DNA of 64,000 bases from Hyphomicrobiales bacterium (GTDB lineage Bacteria > Pseudomonadota > Alphaproteobacteria > Rhizobiales > Rhizobiaceae). Position 1 is the stretch's first letter, and each line of letters begins with the position of its first letter. Of this stretch, positions 34,362 to 42,682 are shown piece by piece. Location: NCBI GenBank assembly GCA_900469625.1, contig UBXV01000010.1, positions 214,198 to 278,197 of the forward strand, in the 5' to 3' direction. The notes beneath the pieces are model-generated. The model saw only the letters and a list, made by a program, of their open reading frames with translations, did not search any database and was not told where the DNA came from. The position numbers were made by a program, and so were the translations under genes.

Positions 34362-35438
34362 TTAACCCAGGATCCAGGCGTTGAAGCGCTCGGTCATTTC
34401 GGAGCGGTTGGCGCTCCACCAGTCTTCACGCGCAATGGTCATGACCTTGAGATTGGCCTCTGAGGTCGGCAGCGCCGACGCGCGTTCCGCCGGGATATGC
34501 TCATAGGCCTTGAGGTTGGTCGGGCCGTAGGCGAGGAACTCGGTGAAGAGCGCCTGCTGCTTAGGATCGGCGCAGAAGCGGACGAACTGCCGGGCGATAT
34601 CGGCACGCGGCGACCCCTTGGGAATGCCCCATCCCTCGATCGAATAAAGCCCCTGGTTCCAGCCGATCTTGACCGGCGCGCCGCCGTCGATGACGGCCTG
34701 GGCGCGGGCGTTCCAGAGTGCGATCAGGTCGACTTCGCCGCTCTGGATCAGCTGGCTCGACTGCGCGCCACCGGTCCACCAGACGTCGACATGCGGCTTG
34801 ATCTTCTCAAGGCTGGCATAGGCGCGTTCGATATCGAGCGGATAGAGTTCGGCGAGCGGCACGCCATCGGCGAGCAGCGCCTGCTCCAGCGTATCGATCG
34901 GGTTCTTGCGCAGGGCGCGACGGCCCGGGAACTTCTCGACGTTCCAGAAATCCGCCCAGGAACTCGGACCGTTGGCCGCATCGAAGCGGTCGGTGCGATA
35001 GGCCATGATGGTGGAATAGACGTCGACGCCAAGCCACAGTTCGGTGAGCGCGTCGGGCATCAGCCCGGGCACGTCGGCAGCCGGCAGGTTGATCGGCTCG
35101 AGCAGGTCGCGCTTTTCCAGAATGTCGCGGGCAGACAGCGTCAACGTGCAGACGTCCCAGCTGTAGGATTGCGTCTCGACCATGGCGCGGAACTGCGCAG
35201 TCGGTTCGGCATCGCGCGCGACATTGATGACCTTGACGCCGGTCGCCTTTTCAAAGGGGTCGTAGAAGGCCTTGCGATATCCCGGGCTATAAGGACCGCC
35301 GGGATCGGCGACGGTCAGCGCTTCGGCGGCAAAGGCGGGCCGTGTGAAGATGGTTGGCGCGGCCAGGGCAACGCCCAGGCCTCCGCCGATTTTCAACAGG
35401 TTGCGGCGATCAATCAGCATGCTTTTGTCTTTGGTCAT
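34362..35438 (-). CDS. Tat-exported PotD/PotF-type solute-binding protein
   Basis: The N terminus carries a twin-arginine signal (DRRNLLKIGGGLGVALAAP, cleavage near AFAAEA). The mature 320-residue protein is an extracellular-solute-binding protein of the spermidine/putrescine group (LTVADPGGPYSPGYRKAFYDPFEKATG, VDVWWTGGAQSSQLI, YGPTNLKAYEHIP). It delivers a small organic, possibly cationic, substrate to the transporter. It is only distantly similar to the binding proteins of the first ABC operon. Confidence 0.9.
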   Translation of the reverse strand: MTKDKSMLIDRRNLLKIGGGLGVALAAPTIFTRPAFAAEALTVADPGGPYSPGYRKAFYDPFEKATGVKVINVARDAEPTAQFRAMVETQSYSWDVCTLTLSARDILEKRDLLEPINLPAADVPGLMPDALTELWLGVDVYSTIMAYRTDRFDAANGPSSWADFWNVEKFPGRRALRKNPIDTLEQALLADGVPLAELYPLDIERAYASLEKIKPHVDVWWTGGAQSSQLIQSGEVDLIALWNARAQAVIDGGAPVKIGWNQGLYSIEGWGIPKGSPRADIARQFVRFCADPKQQALFTEFLAYGPTNLKAYEHIPAERASALPTSEANLKVMTIAREDWWSANRSEMTERFNAWILG

Positions 35439-35495
35439 TGTTCTACCCTCTTGTCTTGGATTGCGTGCCGCCTCCCATAAGCGGCCGGGCCTTTG

Positions 35496-36266
35496 TCAGG
35501 CCTTGCTTGCCGCACGCCGTGCGAGAAACTGCTCCATCATCCGCGCCGGTTCGCCGGAAGCGTAGGCTTCGCGCTGGATGCGGGCGCCGGCTTCGAGGCA
35601 GTCGCGGAAACCAGCCTCTGTCATCTCCCTGAAGCGCTGTTTGTCAAGCCGCATGGCGACCGGCGGCTTGGAGGCCAGTTCATGCGCCAGAGACAGCGCT
35701 TCGTCCATGACGCGTTCCTGCGGCACGATGCGGTTGATGATGCCGATGGCCTGGCATTCGTCCGATTGCATCAACCGGCCGCTGAGCGTCAGGTCGATGG
35801 TGCGGGAGAGGCCGATCATCTCGCGCATCATCCACGGTCCCGTGGTGCTGGCGATACCGGAGTTGATTTCCGGCTGCCCCATGCGCACGCCCGGGTGAGC
35901 GATGCGGAAGTCGCACAGAAGCGCCACCTGGAAGGCCGAGCCGGCGGCAACGCCGTTGAGTGCCGCGATCAGCGGCTTCGACAGCGAGCGCATCGCATCA
36001 TAGAGCCGCTCCCATTCGCCCACCCATTCCTGGCCACGGGCGCCGTCGAAGGTACGGGTCTCGTTCAGGTCCTGACCGGCGCTGAAGGCACGGTCGCCGG
36101 CGCCGGTGAGAATGATGGCGCGGACCGCCTCGTCTTCTTCGAAGGCCTTGAAGGCAGCGACCAGCTGCTGGCGCATCGCGCTGTGCCAGGCATTGAGGAT
36201 TTCGGGGCGGTTCAGCGTGATGATGCCGACCTCGCCGCGCCGTTCAGTCAGGATGAAGCGGTCCAT
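35496..36266 (-). CDS. Enoyl-CoA hydratase/isomerase family protein
   Basis: This 256-residue crotonase-fold protein has TLNRPEILNAW, the oxyanion-hole segment AFSAGQDL, and the second site VAAGSAFQVALLCDFRIA. The catalytic glutamate in GQPEINSG (Glu133) is kept, but the other position, Glu in the GGGCEL motif of true hydratases, is Gln113 here. The reaction may therefore be isomerisation, hydration of an unusual acyl-CoA, or a CaiD-like step. It heads the operon that also holds the transporter, CoA ligase and ProC, divergent from an IclR gene. Confidence 0.88.
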   Translation of the reverse strand: MDRFILTERRGEVGIITLNRPEILNAWHSAMRQQLVAAFKAFEEDEAVRAIILTGAGDRAFSAGQDLNETRTFDGARGQEWVGEWERLYDAMRSLSKPLIAALNGVAAGSAFQVALLCDFRIAHPGVRMGQPEINSGIASTTGPWMMREMIGLSRTIDLTLSGRLMQSDECQAIGIINRIVPQERVMDEALSLAHELASKPPVAMRLDKQRFREMTEAGFRDCLEAGARIQREAYASGEPARMMEQFLARRAASKA

Positions 36267-36286
36267 GATTTTCTCCGTTGCAATGA

Positions 36287-36313
36287 AACAACTATTGCAA
36301 TGCGATAATTGTT
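36287..36313. promoter_or_regulatory. Candidate IclR operator, AACAACTAT-N9-ATAATTGTT
   Basis: Nine-base arms with one mismatch, 21 bases upstream of the enoyl-CoA hydratase start and about 100 bases upstream of the divergent IclR start. Its location suggests the binding site by which the IclR protein controls the operon. Confidence 0.5.
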
Positions 36314-36414
36314 ATGACATAGTGTGATTATGTTTATTTTAGCTGTCAAGCACCTTTTCCTGGGCTTGGCGATTCTGTTATCGATATGTGGGAAACGGCA
36401 GGGATCGGGGATAC

Positions 36415-37239
36415 ATGGCGCGCAAGGCGAACAGGGCTGCGACGGACGAGAACGAAACGTCGGGAGAAGACCGCGACCCCTTGCTGGTGCAGTCGGTCGA
36501 GAAGGCTTTCAGGGTCTTGAGAGCCTTTGACGGGCGCCGGCCAAACCTAAGCCTGTCACAGATCGCGGAAGAAACCGGGCTCGACATGAGCGCGGCACAG
36601 CGCTTCACCCACACGCTGACCAAACTCGGTTATCTCGGCAAGAACCCCGATACAAAGCGCTTCGAACTGACGGTGAAGGTGCTCGATTTCGGCTATCACT
36701 ACACGCGCGCCAGCGGCTTCGTCGAAAGGGGCATGCCCTATCTGCTGCATCTGAGCAAAGCCACTGAGGAAACGGTCAACCTTACCGTGCTCGACGATAC
36801 CGACATCGTCTTCGTGTCGCGCTTCATGAGCCGGCACGTGCTCAACAACGACGTCATCACCGGCACCCGGCTGCCGGCCTATTGCACCGCGCCTGGCATC
36901 GCCATCCTCTCCGGGATGCCGGAAGCCGCAGCCCATGCGATCCTCGAAAAATCGGATCTCTATCCGTTCACGCCGCACACGACCTTCGACCTTGACGCCC
37001 TGAAAGCAAAGCTGAAGCAATCGGCAACCCAGGGCTACGCCACCGCCTACGAGGAATATTTCCACGGCGACCTGTCGATCGCGGCACCGGTGCTCGATGC
37101 CAATGGCACGCCCTATGGAGCGATCAACATCGCCGTATCGCGCAGTCGTTACACGCCGGAAGAAACCGAAGAACGCTTCGCCCCGCTGGTGACCGCGGCA
37201 GCGCGCTCGATCTCGCTCGTCGGCGGCGCCCGAAGATAG
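36415..37239 (+). CDS. IclR family transcriptional regulator
   Basis: The 274-residue protein has a winged helix-turn-helix at about residues 25-85 (LSLSQIAEETGLDMSAAQRFTHTLTKLGYL) and a GAF-like IclR effector domain (LPAYCTAPGIAILSGMP, GYATAYEEYFHGDLSIAAPV, GAINIAVSRSRYT). ATG 36415 with GGGATCGGGG upstream is preferred over ATG 36388. It is divergent from the transporter/CoA-ligase operon and precedes an M20 hydrolase gene on its own strand. Confidence 0.9.
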   Translation: MARKANRAATDENETSGEDRDPLLVQSVEKAFRVLRAFDGRRPNLSLSQIAEETGLDMSAAQRFTHTLTKLGYLGKNPDTKRFELTVKVLDFGYHYTRASGFVERGMPYLLHLSKATEETVNLTVLDDTDIVFVSRFMSRHVLNNDVITGTRLPAYCTAPGIAILSGMPEAAAHAILEKSDLYPFTPHTTFDLDALKAKLKQSATQGYATAYEEYFHGDLSIAAPVLDANGTPYGAINIAVSRSRYTPEETEERFAPLVTAAARSISLVGGARR

Positions 37240-37592
37240 AGCCCCGCCTGACACCCATCCCCCTTGGCCGCGAGTGGCGGCGGCGCAAATCCTTCGGAGC
37301 CCGGTGCCGTGCGCGCGCGCCGGCACGGCCATGGGTCGGCACGAGCCAGCAGATATGCGGCCGTGTGCTTCACTCCCTCGCCTTCAACAAGCGCCAGCCG
37401 GATCGTCGCCGATCCGTTCATCCGGATGGCAGGTGACACCTGCGCTGTCTGCGATAAGACCAGCAGCATCGCGGCAAAACATTCCCGGCATCTTCATTTT
37501 TCCCGACTGGACACGGCCGGCACGCCGCTCCACATTCCCTGCCGATAGCGGGGGCGCGGTCGATGCATCCCCTCCGGCAGACACGGGTTGGG
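37240..37592. other. Non-coding gap after the IclR gene
   Basis: Open readings here are antisense or low-complexity and are not believed. The only structure noticed is a possible hairpin GTGCCG-N11-CGGCAC at 37304-37326 within a GC-rich run, which may end the IclR transcript. Nothing else was seen. Confidence 0.5.
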
Positions 37593-38756
37593 ATGGTGCG
37601 CATGTTTCTGAATGGTGGAGAACTGGACGAGATCACAGCGTTTCGACGCGAACTTCACCGCCAGCCGGAACTCTCCGGCGAAGAGGTCGGGACCGCCAGA
37701 ATGGTGACGGAGGCACTGCGGGCGAGCCAGCCGGATACTGTCGTCACCGGGCTCGGCGGGCAAGGGGTGGCTGCCATTTATCAGGGAGCGAGCGATGGAC
37801 CGACCGTGATGGTCCGCGCCGAACTCGATGCCCTGCCGATCCACGAAATCTCCACCCTGCCCCATCGATCCGAGATCGACGGCAAGGGACACCTTTGCGG
37901 CCACGATGGGCACACGGCGACGCTGATGGCGCTTGCCAGGGCGCTTTCCCACAAACGTCCGCGGCGCGGACGGGCGATCCTGCTGTTTCAACCGGCCGAA
38001 GAGAACGGGGCTGGCGCGGCCGCGGTGCTGGCCGACCCGAAATTCGAAACGCTGAGACCGGACTTCGTGTTTTCGCTGCACAACTTTCCCGGCCTGCCCC
38101 TGGGGCACGCGGCCCTGACGGAGGGACCGGTTAATTGTGCCTCGCGCGGCATGCGGATCGTGCTTTCCGGAAAGACCGCGCATGCCTCCTGCCCGGAGGA
38201 CGGCATCGCGCCGACTTTCGCCATGGCGCATCTCCTCGGCGAATTGACCGGCCTTGGTGTCGGCGGCCCGCTCAACGCCGAATTCACATTGGTCACGGTC
38301 ACCCATGCCCGCCTCGGCGAACCCGCCTTCGGCATAAGCCCGGGTCATGCCGAGATCTGGGCAACGCTGCGAACGCTGACCGATGAGCGGATGGGCGACC
38401 TGGTACAGAGCGCCGAAGGGCTGGTGCGCCAGCACGCAGTCGCTGCCGGGCTCACCGCCTCGATCAGCTACGAAGATATCTTCCATCAATGCAGCAATGC
38501 GCCGGCAGCCGTCAGCGCCCTGCGTCAGGCGCTTGGCGAAGAAGGCATCAGCCATGATGAAGGTCCGACGACCCTGCCGATGAAGGCGTCTGAAGATTTC
38601 GGCCTGTTCGGCCGCGTCGCCCCTTCGGCGATGTTCTTTCTCGGTGCCGGCGAGAACCACCCGCGCCTGCACAATCCCGACTACGACTTCCCCGATGCGC
38701 TGATCGAGGTGGGTGGTCGCGCCTTCCTGCGCACGATCCGCAATCTGCTTGGCTAA
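37593..38756 (+). CDS. M20 family metallo-amidohydrolase (hippurate hydrolase-like)
   Basis: This 387-residue cytoplasmic enzyme cleaves N-acyl amino acids or similar amides. The motifs are complete: RRELHRQPELSGEE at the N terminus, VRAELDALPI, the metal segment GHLCGHDGHTATLM, FQPAEENGAGA with catalytic Glu, SLHNFPGLPLG, and a C-terminal METAL pattern KASEDFGLF and HNPDYDFPD. ATG 37593 is chosen; 37563 and 37602 are also possible. It may release an acid that the CoA ligase in the facing operon then activates. Confidence 0.85.
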   Translation: MVRMFLNGGELDEITAFRRELHRQPELSGEEVGTARMVTEALRASQPDTVVTGLGGQGVAAIYQGASDGPTVMVRAELDALPIHEISTLPHRSEIDGKGHLCGHDGHTATLMALARALSHKRPRRGRAILLFQPAEENGAGAAAVLADPKFETLRPDFVFSLHNFPGLPLGHAALTEGPVNCASRGMRIVLSGKTAHASCPEDGIAPTFAMAHLLGELTGLGVGGPLNAEFTLVTVTHARLGEPAFGISPGHAEIWATLRTLTDERMGDLVQSAEGLVRQHAVAAGLTASISYEDIFHQCSNAPAAVSALRQALGEEGISHDEGPTTLPMKASEDFGLFGRVAPSAMFFLGAGENHPRLHNPDYDFPDALIEVGGRAFLRTIRNLLG

Positions 38757-38880
38757 CCCGGAATAGGAGGTCAGCTGGCCCGCCTGCGGCGATGGCCATC
38801 TAAGGTTACGGCTGAAGCAATCGCGGCAGGCCGCAGCCTCATGTTCGCTTTCGATCGATGGCCGGATCCGGCAGCGGCGC

Positions 38881-40029
38881 CTACAATATGCCCCAGCCGC
38901 GATAGCGTCCCCTGCCCGTCATTTCCTTGGCGCCAAGTTCACGCACGAGATTGAGCGCACCCCGTTGCGTGACCCCGACGTGATGCGCCACCAGGCCGGC
39001 GGAGACGATCGGTCGCGACAGCAGAAGTTCGATCAAGGCCGGCAGGCTGCTGTTGGAGCGGCGATCCCGGACACGCATTTCCATCTGGGTCTTGGCCAGA
39101 AAAAGCCGGTCCAGCTCCTTGAGGCCCTGCTCTCCGGTCAGAGCCAGCGCGTCGAGAAAAGCCCGCAGCCTGACCTCCTGATCCCTGGAGCGCCGACGTT
39201 CATGGCGGATCGTCTTCAGGCCGATGTTGAAGCAAAGCAGATGCGACGTCACCTTGCCGCGCGCGCGCAGGTAGGCAGAGACCAGCAATCCGCCGAGCCA
39301 ATGTTGCCGGCGGAGCGGTTCCATCTGCTCCCAGGCATCGAAAAGCATTGCCGCGCCAAGGCAGGCCGGCAGGCGATCCGCCGACGGGATCAGCAACCGC
39401 CAGGCATCGAGCCGCGCGCCCTCGTCCCACTCGTCATCAAAAAGCAAACCCAATTGCCCTTTGGCTTCCTCCGCGGATGGGCGCTCGCCTCCTCCAGACA
39501 CCATCTCGCCGCGCTCACCCGCTTGTTCATCGAGCAGGCGCTGCGAGCGCGCGATTGCGGCATCGATTTCTGCAAATTCGCGCGAGAGCGGGTTGTCGTC
39601 GTCTTCGTCCTCCACGTCGCTTTCTTCATCGGGCTCGGAGCGAGCCCCTGTCTGGCGCGCGATCGGGCTTGGATCTGCGGCCGGCTGTTCCCCGCGCAGA
39701 ACCGCCAGACCGGCCGGCGACAGCGCCCAATCCGGATCCGACAGCCAGATCCTGCGGCGCGCCCTCAGCACCGCGTGCGCAATCGTCAATTCATGTGTCG
39801 GTGCCCGGACATCCATATGCGCGTCATGCAGCACCAGATCTTCCACATGCACCAGCTCGCCCGCGACCCAGAGTGCGCCGGCGGCATCGAAGAACTGGCC
39901 CCGCTCGCGAAACCCCTCCGCAACGGGGTGACGACCGGCGCGTTCGTCCAGTCGCGCCAGGCGATCCTCGGCCTCGATCGTGGCCGAAAGCTGCGTCTGG
40001 AGGAGAAAATCAGGGATATCGTATCGCAT
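38881..40029 (-). CDS. DUF1612 / helix-turn-helix plasmid protein (RHE_PE00001 family)
   Basis: The 382-residue protein is of a family that recurs on rhizobial repABC plasmids. Its N-terminal part (about 40-110) contains LVHVEDLVLHDAHMDVRAPTHEL. A highly acidic linker follows (DEESDVEDEDDD, about 133-150). A DUF1612-like middle has LLIPSADRLPACLG and WLGGLLVSAYLR. The C-terminal helix-turn-helix region covers the last 60 residues (LVAHHVGVTQRGALNLVRELG). It sits immediately beyond the parS cluster downstream of repC. Its function is unknown; DNA binding is inferred from the C-terminal domain. Confidence 0.85.
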   Translation of the reverse strand: MRYDIPDFLLQTQLSATIEAEDRLARLDERAGRHPVAEGFRERGQFFDAAGALWVAGELVHVEDLVLHDAHMDVRAPTHELTIAHAVLRARRRIWLSDPDWALSPAGLAVLRGEQPAADPSPIARQTGARSEPDEESDVEDEDDDNPLSREFAEIDAAIARSQRLLDEQAGERGEMVSGGGERPSAEEAKGQLGLLFDDEWDEGARLDAWRLLIPSADRLPACLGAAMLFDAWEQMEPLRRQHWLGGLLVSAYLRARGKVTSHLLCFNIGLKTIRHERRRSRDQEVRLRAFLDALALTGEQGLKELDRLFLAKTQMEMRVRDRRSNSSLPALIELLLSRPIVSAGLVAHHVGVTQRGALNLVRELGAKEMTGRGRYRGWGIL

Positions 40030-40214
40030 TACAATCGCACACTAATTCCGGCAAACGGAACTGAATTCGCCCGTTATCTTCCGACACATATGATGGGTCG
40101 TTTTATCGGAATTTATGCTGATTGTCGTTGTGTTTCTGCGGCGCCGAATTGAGAAACCCGATTTGCTCGACGGCGCGATGCATTTGAGCGAAAAATCGGC
40201 TCGATTCGAAGAAT

Positions 40215-40247
40215 TTGGCCACCCGATAATACGCTGTTGGTGGCCAA
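40215..40247. repeat. Inverted repeat TTGGCCACC-N15-GGTGGCCAA
   Basis: Perfect 9-bp arms with a 15-base spacer in the gap between the DUF1612 gene and the first parS site. It could be an operator for the DUF1612/HTH protein, whose gene starts 186 bases away, or a structural element of the centromere region. Confidence 0.55.
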
Positions 40248-40329
40248 TATCAAAGCATCATGACCATCAGGCAGAGGATAACAGCGCTTCCTTTCCATTC
40301 CGCTAACACGTCCAAACTGGGCTTGAAAT

Positions 40330-40350
40330 TGCCATGAGCCTTCCATGGCA
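40330..40350. repeat. Inverted repeat TGCCATG-N7-CATGGCA
   Basis: Perfect 7-bp arms, 29 bases before the outermost parS site. Function unknown; possibly a hairpin that ends transcription entering from the repC side. Confidence 0.45.
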
Positions 40351-40378
40351 GACGCAGTTTCCGGCCAACAGGCAGTTC

Positions 40379-40394
40379 GTTGACAGCTGTCAAC
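40379..40394. other. parS: parS site 1
   Basis: GTTGACAGCTGTCAAC, a perfect 16-bp palindrome matching the repABC centromere consensus GTTNNNNGCNNNNAAC, to which RepB binds. Confidence 0.9.
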
Positions 40395-40681
40395 CGCAAC
40401 CCGCGCGGGGTCGATAAGGTTTACACTCGCACGATCTCCATCGCAGATACCCGACAAGCCCGATGCAAATCCTCTACCCGCCACCGACTGCAATATCCGA
40501 TCCGCAGTCGTCCCGTGGGCAGGTGCTGAGACTTTCGACGTTTCTGCACATTGTGAAGCCAACATCGGGCATTCACCACACGTCCAATCGGTCGCCCCAT
40601 GCATCGGCAGCAAACGGATTCAGTGGCCACCCTCGCCGTCTATGCCAAGCTGCGTCACCAATGATCCCCGCCATCGGCTCG

Positions 40682-40697
40682 GTTGACAGCTGTCAAC
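40682..40697. other. parS: parS site 2
   Basis: Identical palindrome GTTGACAGCTGTCAAC, 303 bases from site 1. Confidence 0.9.
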
Positions 40698-40864
40698 TGT
40701 CGAACGGTAGCCTGAGTACATCCCATCTTGCCAACGGATTAGTGCCGTCAGGGGAAAGCTACGTGCTCCGTCGAGGGACTACGACGACGTCACGGGACCG
40801 AGATCAGCGCCGGGTTTCATCTCCCACGCTTGAAATGTGCACGCATCCTCTGCAGACCCTAAAC

Positions 40865-40880
40865 GTTGACAGCTGTCAAC
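40865..40880. other. parS: parS site 3
   Basis: Identical palindrome GTTGACAGCTGTCAAC, 183 bases from site 2. Confidence 0.9.
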
Positions 40881-41179
40881 TTGAGCGAACTGCGCGGAAC
40901 AATGCGCCAGATCGATTGCTTGCCGTAACGGAACAAACCGATCATCCACCTGTTGTCGGGAGTTGCCGACCCGTGATGTAAAAGCAATTGACGCGTCGAT
41001 AAACTCGAGAACGAAATCGTCGTTTCTCATGTTGCCCGTACGCGGTAATACCTGGCCCCACCCCCAGCTCAGCGTCCAGCCTCGATCATTTGGCGACAGT
41101 CCGGATTATCACCGACATACATTTCCTGCCCGTTCTTTGCGTTGGTGCTTTGTTTACTGTCACGCACACGTCCGCTTTG

Positions 41180-41195
41180 GTTGACAGCTGTCAAC
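41180..41195. other. parS: parS site 4
   Basis: Identical palindrome GTTGACAGCTGTCAAC, 315 bases from site 3 and 30 bases beyond the repC stop. Confidence 0.9.
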
Positions 41196-41225
41196 CTCCA
41201 AGCAGACCGAACGTCTTCATCCTGC

Positions 41226-42527
41226 TCAGCTGGCGAGGGCGATATCCCCGGGACTGGCTCGCAACAAGGCCATGATCATCGGGCCGGCTGCGAACTCCTG
41301 CCGAAGCGCCCGGCGCGTCAGATCGCGCAGATATCCCCCTGCGGATTTGATATGCGTGGAACGCTGCAGAATACAGGCCATAACCGTAGCGGCCACCTCC
41401 GGCCCAAGTACCCTGCACGCCTCGTCATGGGCGCCCTGGCTGACATTCAGCATGGAACGGACAACGAGGGCGGCGGTCATCAGATCTCGCCAGGAGCGGA
41501 CCTCTCCGCCGGGCCCGTAGTCGACGATATCGGGGCAGGCGCGAAGCACCGTGACCAGAGGAAAGGCCTGAGCTCCCTTGCCGGATGGTTGTGGGCTGGG
41601 TCCAGTCTCAGTGTTGCGACCATTGTCGCTGGGTGCAGGTCGCTGACCGATCGGCACACCCACCGATCTGCGGCTTTGCAGCTCCGCATTCGCAACAGCA
41701 GCCGTTTCGTTTCCTAAGCCCGGTTCAGATTCAGTAGAAGAGTCTGGATGTGAACTCTGTATGTGGCGACCATTCTGGCTATCATTGGCGGCCAGTTTTT
41801 GGAGATTTAACAGGATTTCCAATTGGTTGAGCGTTTCCGAGCGTAGCCCGTCCAGTTCTCTCAGAATGGGCTCGATTTCTTCCAGTCCGGGCTTTCTCGT
41901 CAGAGCGCCGACTGCATGAAGATAGCGGTCATGAATGCCCTGCCAGTTTGAACTGTGATCGGCTTCGCGCAACATGTCGATAAGCTTCGTGACGTCGCGA
42001 CGGCAAAGGCTGAGGCGTTCACGGGCGAGCTGTGCCTCCTGCCGGGCCAGTGCAATGGCAGCAGCAGCCGTTTGCAGCTCCTGTGCACGGGCCAGCAGCG
42101 GTGACAGGTCGAACCCGAATGCATCGCCGATCGAGCCCTTGCTGTCCCGTCTGGCATAACGCTTGCCGTTGGGGCTGTCCTTGCGCAGGATGAGACCGGC
42201 ATCGACAAGAGCTGCCAGATGCCGGCGCAGCGTCGTGCCGGCCATACCATGGGTGCGCAATGCGAGTTGCGTGTTGGACGGAAAGACCACCAAGCCCCGG
42301 CCAGGCGTCAGCTCGACCTTTGGATAGAAGCTCAACAATGCGTTGAGCACAGCGAGCGCACGATCGGACACGCCGATGACAGCCTTCGCTTCGCATGCGG
42401 TCCGAAACAATTTCCACTTGTCGATTGGCTGATGCGAATCGATTTCGCTCGCGACAACCTGGCTTGCAAGCATGCCAAGTGTCATCGCGCGCCGCCCAAA
42501 GGGCGTCGTCACATTTCCTCGCTCCAT
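41226..42527 (-). CDS. repC: Replication initiator RepC
   Basis: This 433-residue RepC is the initiator of repABC replicons; it binds an origin inside its own gene. The N-terminal domain (about 10-170) has the family pattern DKWKLFRTACEAKAVIGVSDRALAVLNALLSFYP and LRTHGMAGTTLRRHLAALVDAGLILRKDSPNGKRYARR. A flexible middle (about 255-325) is rich in Ser, Asn and Gln. The C-terminal domain has SWRDLMTAALVVRSML, IKSAGGYLRDLTRRA and MALLRA. It is the last gene of repA-repB-repC. AAGGTGAAGAAAG precedes the ATG. Its translation should be limited by the countertranscribed RNA just upstream. Confidence 0.95.
   Translation of the reverse strand: MERGNVTTPFGRRAMTLGMLASQVVASEIDSHQPIDKWKLFRTACEAKAVIGVSDRALAVLNALLSFYPKVELTPGRGLVVFPSNTQLALRTHGMAGTTLRRHLAALVDAGLILRKDSPNGKRYARRDSKGSIGDAFGFDLSPLLARAQELQTAAAAIALARQEAQLARERLSLCRRDVTKLIDMLREADHSSNWQGIHDRYLHAVGALTRKPGLEEIEPILRELDGLRSETLNQLEILLNLQKLAANDSQNGRHIQSSHPDSSTESEPGLGNETAAVANAELQSRRSVGVPIGQRPAPSDNGRNTETGPSPQPSGKGAQAFPLVTVLRACPDIVDYGPGGEVRSWRDLMTAALVVRSMLNVSQGAHDEACRVLGPEVAATVMACILQRSTHIKSAGGYLRDLTRRALRQEFAAGPMIMALLRASPGDIALAS
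41750..41830. other. Candidate origin of replication inside repC (AT-richer stretch)
   Basis: The centre of repC is locally AT-richer than its surroundings (for example GGAGATTTAACAGGATTTCC near 41802-41821) and encodes the variable linker. In studied repABC replicons the origin lies in such a stretch of repC. No iterons were seen, so the exact position is a guess. Confidence 0.35.
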
Positions 42528-42586
42528 CTTTCTTCACCTTTTCAAAGGCAAAAGAAGTCCGTTCGCCGAAACGACGTTGAAAACGC

Positions 42587-42615
42587 TTGACAGTGATTCG
42601 CGGAAATGGGATTCT
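42587..42615 (+). promoter_or_regulatory. Promoter of the repABC countertranscribed RNA
   Basis: A consensus -35 TTGACA (42587-42592) and, after 17 bases, a -10-like GATTCT (42610-42615), directed opposite to repABC, in the repB-repC gap. Confidence 0.7.
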
Positions 42616-42620
42616 CTAGT

Positions 42621-42676
42621 TGCTACACGAGAGAAGGGTTTCCGGTGCGCTAGTCGTTCGGAAGCCTTTTTCTTTT
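42621..42676 (+). ncRNA. Countertranscribed antisense RNA (ctRNA) of repABC
   Basis: A transcript of about 55 bases is predicted on the strand opposite repABC. It starts a few bases after the promoter at 42587-42615 and ends at an intrinsic terminator: GGTTTCCG (42637-42644) pairs with CGGAAGCC (42659-42666, one G-U pair), followed by TTTTTCTTTT. Size, orientation and place between repB and repC match the incompatibility antisense RNA of repABC plasmids. That RNA binds the repC leader and lowers RepC production, thereby setting copy number and incompatibility. The ends are estimates. Confidence 0.82.
42637..42676 (+). terminator. Intrinsic terminator of the ctRNA
   Basis: An 8-bp stem with one G-U pair, a 14-base loop and a ten-base T-rich tail. 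It stops just before the repB stop codon on the other strand. Confidence 0.8.
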
Positions 42677-42682
42677 GCTCTG

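Larger units (their letters stand above)
40030..41225. other. Non-coding parS-bearing segment downstream of repC
   Basis: About 1.2 kb without a credible gene. It holds four of the five parS sites and two inverted repeats (listed separately), and is the likely centromere of the replicon. The rest shows no recognised element. Confidence 0.75.

Noticed and set aside
37264..38134. Short overlapping open frames downstream of the IclR gene
   Set aside because: They are Arg/Pro/Ser-rich, overlap the M20 gene in another frame and have no ribosome site.
40379..41195. Four spaced identical repeats as a possible CRISPR array
   Set aside because: The repeats are perfect 16-bp palindromes with unequal spacing (303, 183 and 315 bases) and match the repABC parS consensus.
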